Shown: positions 5,384 to 8,936 of the stretch, piece after piece
Layout of the letters: each line of letters starts with the position of its first letter
Numbering within the stretch: position 1 is the stretch's first letter
Source: CAYNYM01 sp964644375
GTDB taxonomy: Bacteria > Desulfobacterota > DSM-4660 > Desulfatiglandales > HGW-15
Direction of reading: 5' to 3'
Assembly (NCBI GenBank): GCA_964644375.1
Contig: CAZXWJ010000176.1
Coordinates: forward strand, 1-8,936
Length of the DNA stretch: 8,936 nt
Notes under the pieces: model-generated
The model's input: only the letters and a program-made list of their open reading frames with translations
Database searches by the model: none
What the model was told of the DNA's origin: nothing
Made by a program: the position numbers and the translations under genes

Positions 5384-5435
5384 CAGGACAACCTCCCTTT
5401 TCCATGCGGGGATGGGGACTTGGCCCTGACGCAGC

Positions 5436-5456
5436 ATTTCATGTCATTTATGAAAT
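5436..5456. promoter_or_regulatory. Operator-like inverted repeat
   Basis: ATTTCAT and ATGAAAT form perfect 7-bp arms around 7 nt. The repeat lies just downstream of the predicted minus-strand start near 5462, where a repressor could block the micro-ORF/molybdopterin-fold unit. It does not match a Fur box. The cognate regulator is not in the window. Confidence 0.33.
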
Positions 5457-5468
5457 ATGTCAGGTCTG

Positions 5469-5497
5469 CCATAACATGGTTTGTAAGTCAATTGCAA
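5469..5497 (-). promoter_or_regulatory. Weak candidate sigma-70 promoter for the minus-strand micro-ORFs
   Basis: On the minus strand, TTGCAA, 17 nt, TTATGG gives correct spacing but an imperfect -10. It would place the start about 80 nt ahead of the strong ribosome binding site near 5391-5399. It is offered only because the micro-ORFs need a promoter and this is the best pair nearby. Confidence 0.28.
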
Positions 5498-5595
5498 AGT
5501 AACGGACCTCCACACTTGAGACTACAGGGATGAGGACCTTTGGGAAACTCAAAGTGTCCCTTGGGGAACACGGGGCATTGGTCTTAAAAAAGAGA

Positions 5596-5624
5596 TTGAC
5601 AAAAAGAGGCTGATTGAATATTTG
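5596..5624 (+). promoter_or_regulatory. Sigma-70-type promoter of the importer operon
   Basis: A perfect TTGACA (5596-5601), 17 nt and TATTTG (5619-5624) form a good promoter. Transcription from about 5631 leaves a ~135-nt leader. AACAT/ATGTT arms (about 5633-5648) sit on the predicted start and could be an operator. I see no Fur box and no cobalamin riboswitch in the leader, so the sequence does not reveal the regulatory signal. Confidence 0.5.
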
Positions 5625-5765
5625 CTTATGTCAACATTGCTATATGTTAAGTGTTCCATGCGTCCTGAACAGGGATCCCTCAGCCATCGGTTGTGAATGC
5701 TTTTATCGTTGAGTTGAATAACACACGCATCGTCCGGATCTCTGCGGTTTTCAAAGGAGACATCC

Positions 5766-6800
5766 ATGCAAAAAAGTTTATGGGCCACAATAGCAACCCT
5801 GCTGGCTTGCTTCATCGGTTTGATTCAATGGGGATGCGAAAAGAAAACCACCCTGGAAACGGAAACGATCTCCGTTACCGATCAACTGGGACGTAACGTC
5901 GCCGTGCCCAAGAAAATAGAAAGGATCGCTGCAACCCATCATTTCGGGGGCATGATCGTCTATGCCCTCGGTCAGCAGGAAAAACTGGTGGAACAGGCCC
6001 TTTACGGCAGAGCGGCCATGGCCATGACGAAGATCGACCCGGCCTTTGCGGCCCGTCCCAAGCTCCTCCAGGGGCGTGACATGAATGTCGAGGAACTGGT
6101 GGCCCTTCGGCCCCAGGTCGTTTTTGTGTATGCCTCCCTTGAGGAATCGGAACTTGCGTTGCTCGAGAATGCAGGACTCCCGGTCATTGCCGTCGCGGGT
6201 GAGACCCTGGAGGAGAGCTTCGAGGCCGTCAAACGGGTTGCCGATATCCTGGGCTGCCAGGATCGGGGGGGAAAATACCTGGAGGATTGCCGAAACCTGT
6301 TGCGGATGGTGCGCGAGCGGGTGGCCGAGATCCCGAAAACGGAACGCATGCGGGTCATCTTTGCCGGGCCCAAGAGCGCCTACACGGTGGCCACCGGGGA
6401 AATGCTTCAGACCCGGATTTTAGAAGCTGCCGGAGCGCTCAATATGGCGGCCGACCTGAGGGGATTCTGGGCCGATATTTCACCGGAACAACTGGCGACC
6501 TGGAATCCCGATGTGATTTTTGCGGGTTCGTCTCTTGATATTTCCTATGGCCTCAAGGAGATCTATCAGAACCCTCAATTCAAAACCGTTCGGGCGATCA
6601 AGGAAAAAAGGGTCTACGCCTTCCCCTCCAATATCGGGTGGTGGGACTATCCGGCTCCGCACTGTGTGCTCGGAGTGGCCTGGGCGGCCAAGACCCTGTA
6701 TCCCGAACGGTTTCGGGACCTGGATATGGTAAAGACCGCGGATGCTTTTTATACCAAGTATATGGGACACTCCTTTACGGCCCTGGGGGGAAGGTTGTGA
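5766..6800 (+). CDS. Substrate-binding protein of an iron-siderophore/heme/cobalamin-class ABC importer
   Basis: This 344-aa protein belongs to the FecB/BtuF-like (TroA-fold) binding proteins, which capture iron complexes, heme or corrinoids in the periplasm and deliver them to a FecCD-type permease. The N-terminus (1-23) is hydrophobic and ends in QWGC, so C24 is probably lipidated, although Q at -3 is unusual for a lipobox. Mature-domain landmarks are ISVTDQLGRNVAVPKKIERI (35-54), NVEELVALRPQVVFVYA (107-123), SPEQLATWNPDVIF (239-252) and FKTVRAIKEKRVYAFP (272-287). GWWDYPAPHCVLGVAWAAKT (291-310) followed by LYPERF is typical of the family's C-lobe. The start follows AAGGAG with 6-nt spacing. 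It is the first gene of the operon, and its TGA overlaps the permease start by 4 nt. The ligand cannot be read from the sequence. Confidence 0.93.
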   Translation: MQKSLWATIATLLACFIGLIQWGCEKKTTLETETISVTDQLGRNVAVPKKIERIAATHHFGGMIVYALGQQEKLVEQALYGRAAMAMTKIDPAFAARPKLLQGRDMNVEELVALRPQVVFVYASLEESELALLENAGLPVIAVAGETLEESFEAVKRVADILGCQDRGGKYLEDCRNLLRMVRERVAEIPKTERMRVIFAGPKSAYTVATGEMLQTRILEAAGALNMAADLRGFWADISPEQLATWNPDVIFAGSSLDISYGLKEIYQNPQFKTVRAIKEKRVYAFPSNIGWWDYPAPHCVLGVAWAAKTLYPERFRDLDMVKTADAFYTKYMGHSFTALGGRL

Positions 6801-7825
6801 GAAAGAACATCAGCCTTCTTCTCTTCCTTTTTTTCGGCGGCACCCTCCTGGCCTCCCTCTGCGTGGGGCGTTATGCCATGGGCCCCGGAGAGATTTGCCG
6901 GGTAGTCCTGGCCGCGCTGGGAGGAGAGGGGCCGGGGACGCCCCCGGCTCAGGAAGCACAACTGATATTCTGGAATATCCGGTTTCCACGGGTCCTCTTG
7001 AGTTTCGCCGTGGGGAGCGGGATATCTGTCGCAGGGGTCGTCTTCCAGGCCCTCTTTCGCAACCCCCTGGCATCCCCGGACATCCTCGGGGTGAGTGCCG
7101 GGTCCTGTTTCGGGGCCGCCCTCGCGATCATGTATTTCACTGAGAGGACTCTGGGAATCCAGGGGTTCGCTTTTGTCTTCGGCATTTTGGCGGTGTCCAT
7201 AGCCTATCTGCTGGCCTCCCGGAGCTGGGACCGGTCGGCCTCGGTGCTGGTGATTTCGGGGATCGTGGTATCTGCCGTGTTTCAGGCGGGGCTTTCCATC
7301 CTCATGTACGTCTCTGATCCATACGATCAACTGGCCAAGATCGTCTTCTGGACCATGGGAAGCTTTCATGTGAGTTCCTGGGTAAAGGTTCGGACCACCC
7401 TGCCTGTCGTGGTTACGGGCGTGATCCTGATTTCCGTTTTCGCCTGGCGCCTCAATGTCATGACCCAGCCGGACGAGGAGGCCCTTTCCCTGGGGGTGGA
7501 TATCTTTCGGTGGAGACTCTTCTACGTGATTATCAGCACCCTCATGGTGGCCTCTTCCGTTGCCGCCGTGGGCACCATCGCCTGGGTCGGCCTCATCATG
7601 CCCCATATTGCCCGTTATCTGGTAGGCACGGAGCACAAGCGGCTGGTGCCTGCGGCCGCGCTCCTGGGGGGGACTTTTCTCCTTCTCATGGACACGGTGG
7701 CCAGAACCCTTATGGCCTCCGAGATTCCCATCAGCATTGTGACCTCAATCTTCGGGGCCCCTTTCCTGGGATATCTCGTTCTCAATCGGGGAGGCGGAGG
7801 CATTGGAAGTCATGCTACAAATTGA
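6797..7825 (+). CDS. FecCD/BtuC-family ABC transporter permease
   Basis: This is a 342-aa integral inner-membrane protein with about ten hydrophobic segments, forming the homodimeric channel of a type II importer. Family marks are RFPRVLLSFAVGSGISVAG (62-80), FQALFRNPLASPDILGVSAG (83-102), and the coupling-helix region DEEALSLGVDIFRWR (226-240). VGTIAWVGLIMPHIARYLVG (258-277) and DTVARTLMASEIPISIVTSI with FGAPFLGYLV (299-327) complete the set. I chose the GTG at 6797 because it overlaps the upstream stop as GTGA, is preceded by GGGGGGAAGG (6784-6793), and leads straight into the first membrane helix. An upstream ATG at 6638 would add 53 residues lying inside the binding-protein gene. Its end overlaps the ATPase start by 14 nt, implying coupled translation. 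Confidence 0.93.
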   Translation: MRKNISLLLFLFFGGTLLASLCVGRYAMGPGEICRVVLAALGGEGPGTPPAQEAQLIFWNIRFPRVLLSFAVGSGISVAGVVFQALFRNPLASPDILGVSAGSCFGAALAIMYFTERTLGIQGFAFVFGILAVSIAYLLASRSWDRSASVLVISGIVVSAVFQAGLSILMYVSDPYDQLAKIVFWTMGSFHVSSWVKVRTTLPVVVTGVILISVFAWRLNVMTQPDEEALSLGVDIFRWRLFYVIISTLMVASSVAAVGTIAWVGLIMPHIARYLVGTEHKRLVPAAALLGGTFLLLMDTVARTLMASEIPISIVTSIFGAPFLGYLVLNRGGGGIGSHATN

Positions 7826-8648
7826 AAACTTGAGCGCGGGATACGGCAAGGATCCCGTTATTCGGGATGTCAATCTGACTATTCCCGAAGGATGCATTTG
7901 CGCCCTGATCGGGCAAAACGGGTCCGGCAAGACCACCCTGATGCGCTGCATCAATACGGTGCTCAAACCCTTGAAGGGAAGGGTGACCCTTTGCGGAAAA
8001 GATATGGGCCGTCTGAAGCGTGCCGAGATCGCACGCCTCATCAGCGTCGTGCCTCAAACCAATGACGTGGCCTTTCCTTTTTCCTGCCTGGAGATGATTC
8101 TCATGGGGGGGGCGGCCCGTCTCAAGGCCTGGGCATCTCCCGGGGCAGAGGAAGGACACAGGGCCCGAAAGATCGCCGTGGAGATGGGGTTCTCCGACCT
8201 GCTGGAACGATCCTTCAATTGCCTTTCCGGCGGTCAGAAACAACTCGTGATGCTGGCGCGGGCCCTGTATCAGGATACGCCCGTCATGCTGCTTGACGAA
8301 CCCAATGCACACCTGGATTTTTGCAATCAGCATCGCATCATGGCCTTTTTTCAGGAGGCGGCAAGGAGACGGCATACCACGGCCCTTGTTACGCTCCACG
8401 ATCCGAACCTTGCGCTGAATTACTGCGACAGCGTCATCCTTTTGCGGGAAGGACGGGTGATCGCCCAGGGCCCCACCCGAAGGGTCATGGACGACGAGAT
8501 GTTGAAAGAGGTCCTTGGGGAAAACATTCGGATCGATACCACCGCCCGGGGCCTTCAGGTGGTGGTTCCGAGGATCCCGGCGTCCTGCGTGCAGAAGGAA
8601 GCCCAACGAGCCCTCAAGCAGTTCCCTGTTTCTTCGATCCGATTATGA
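7812..8648 (+). CDS. ABC transporter ATPase for the iron/cobalamin-class importer
   Basis: This 278-aa cytoplasmic ATPase energises the permease. All nucleotide-binding motifs are intact: Walker A GQNGSGKTT (34-42), Q-loop Q82 (VVPQTND), signature LSGGQ (138-142), Walker B VMLLDEP (158-164) with D-loop NAHLD, and H-loop H196 (TLHD). The order and the LALNYCDSVILLREGRVIAQG segment (200-220) match the FecE/FepC/BtuD group. A C-terminal tail of about 40 residues beyond the usual core follows. The ATG at 7812 is chosen, with GGAGG (7796-7800) 11 nt upstream. A TTG at 7803 would add three residues and cannot be excluded. The gene overlaps the permease by 14 nt and closes the core importer set. Confidence 0.95.
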   Translation: MLQIENLSAGYGKDPVIRDVNLTIPEGCICALIGQNGSGKTTLMRCINTVLKPLKGRVTLCGKDMGRLKRAEIARLISVVPQTNDVAFPFSCLEMILMGGAARLKAWASPGAEEGHRARKIAVEMGFSDLLERSFNCLSGGQKQLVMLARALYQDTPVMLLDEPNAHLDFCNQHRIMAFFQEAARRRHTTALVTLHDPNLALNYCDSVILLREGRVIAQGPTRRVMDDEMLKEVLGENIRIDTTARGLQVVVPRIPASCVQKEAQRALKQFPVSSIRL

Positions 8649-8755
8649 GCTTGGTCTTTTGACAAAATGAAGATCCCCGGTCATGACCCGGCTATAGCTG
8701 AAGGCGTTTCAAAAAGCTAAATAGGTACCAATCAGAATTGTGGGAGGCAAGTAGT
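8649..8755. other. Spacer with two palindromes before the radical SAM gene
   Basis: GGTCATGACC (8679-8688) is a perfect 10-bp palindrome, and GCTATAGC (8691-8698) a perfect 8-bp one directly after it. A TTGACA lies at 8659-8664, but no -10 stands at normal spacing. There is no clear rho-independent terminator, so read-through from the importer operon into the next gene is possible. Confidence 0.4.
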
Positions 8756-8936
8756 ATGCGGTGCAATTATTGCGAATGGCGTTGTGATTTGAGCGGCGGA
8801 AAGCTCGGCGTATGCCGGATGGTTGTCGAAGACCCTGCAGGAGAAATCCGGGAACGGTTTCCCTTCAAGTGGTGCACCTATTCGATTTCCCGGATCGAAT
8901 CGATGCCCTTCTACCACGTCTATCCCGGGAGCCGTT
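8756..8936 (+). CDS. Radical SAM protein (PflA-like), N-terminal part, cut by the window edge
   Basis: The 60 visible residues begin MRCNYCEWRCDLSGGKLGVC and continue to ERFPFKWCTYSISRIESM and PFYHVYPGSR. The N-terminal C3-x2-C6-x3-C10-x9-C20 cluster followed by the IES(M)PFYHVYPGS stretch is characteristic of COG1180-like radical SAM enzymes related to pyruvate-formate-lyase activating enzyme. In these the real SAM cluster motif (CxxxCxxC) comes a little later, here beyond the edge. The start follows GGGAGG (8742-8747) with 8-nt spacing. It probably binds an additional metal or Fe-S cluster through the first four cysteines. Its substrate is unknown. Proximity to the importer may mean co-transcription but proves no shared pathway. 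Confidence 0.82.
   Translation, partial: MRCNYCEWRCDLSGGKLGVCRMVVEDPAGEIRERFPFKWCTYSISRIESMPFYHVYPGSR

Larger units (their letters stand above)
5406..5595. other. Intergenic region between divergent transcription units
   Basis: I see no gene in this stretch. It carries an inverted repeat, ATTTCAT-N7-ATGAAAT (5436-5442 and 5450-5456), and a possible minus-strand promoter at 5469-5497. The remainder shows nothing recognisable. Confidence 0.45.

Noticed and set aside
5421..5435. Additional sigma-54 promoter (TGGCCC-N5-CAGCA)
   Set aside because: GG and GC spacing is right, but the -12 TTGC core is missing and the importer gene is over 300 nt away with a better sigma-70 site between.
6638..6796. 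Upstream ATG that would extend the permease by 53 residues
   Set aside because: The extension lies within the binding-protein gene, is not membrane-like, and the GTG at 6797 has a ribosome binding site and a stop/start overlap.
6749..7636. Minus-strand 295-codon open frame
   Set aside because: It is antisense to the permease gene and rich in His, Gly, Pro and Asp, as expected from reverse reading of membrane-protein codons; no recognisable domain.
7815..8606. Minus-strand 263-codon open frame
   Set aside because: It is antisense to an ABC ATPase with every motif intact; long open antisense frames are common in GC-rich genes.

Overview
The window looks like a chromosomal segment of a Gram-negative, probably anaerobic bacterium of the Desulfobacterota (former Deltaproteobacteria) type. 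This is inferred from four things: a PEP-CTERM-class surface protein, sigma-54-like promoters, a CGTCATTCCCGCGAAAGCGGG-class dispersed repeat, and a PflA-like radical SAM gene beside a B12/iron-type ABC transporter. No rRNA or marker gene fixes the taxonomy.

Left part (1-2388): AT-rich and sparsely coding. It opens with the 3' end of a group II intron (domain V tail plus domain VI). A ~590-base gene-free stretch with a sigma-54-like promoter leads to a secreted PEP-CTERM/VPLPA-CTERM-type protein, closed by a good terminator. A second gene-free stretch holds a consensus -24/-12 sigma-54 promoter, repeats about 160 bases upstream that could be activator sites, a palindrome-rich leader and a ~145-bp MITE-like inverted-repeat element. 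It ends at a small helix-turn-helix/coiled-coil protein.

Middle part (2389-5405): GC-richer and all on the minus strand. It holds a group II PLP-dependent decarboxylase of unknown substrate. It also holds a membrane-anchored or exported protein made of two tandem molybdopterin-oxidoreductase-like domains, and a leader region with two tiny overlapping ORFs behind a very strong ribosome binding site.

Right part (5596-8936): a plus-strand operon with a sigma-70-like promoter. It encodes the substrate-binding protein, FecCD/BtuC-type permease and ATPase of an iron-siderophore/heme/cobalamin-class importer. The genes overlap by 4 and 14 nt, which implies translational coupling. After a 107-nt gap with two perfect palindromes, a radical SAM enzyme starts and is cut by the window edge.

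I found no clear new defence or biosynthetic system. The most interesting items are the paired sigma-54-like sites with possible activator sites around the sorted surface protein, the coupled micro-ORFs at 5214-5383, and the duplicated molybdopterin-fold protein.
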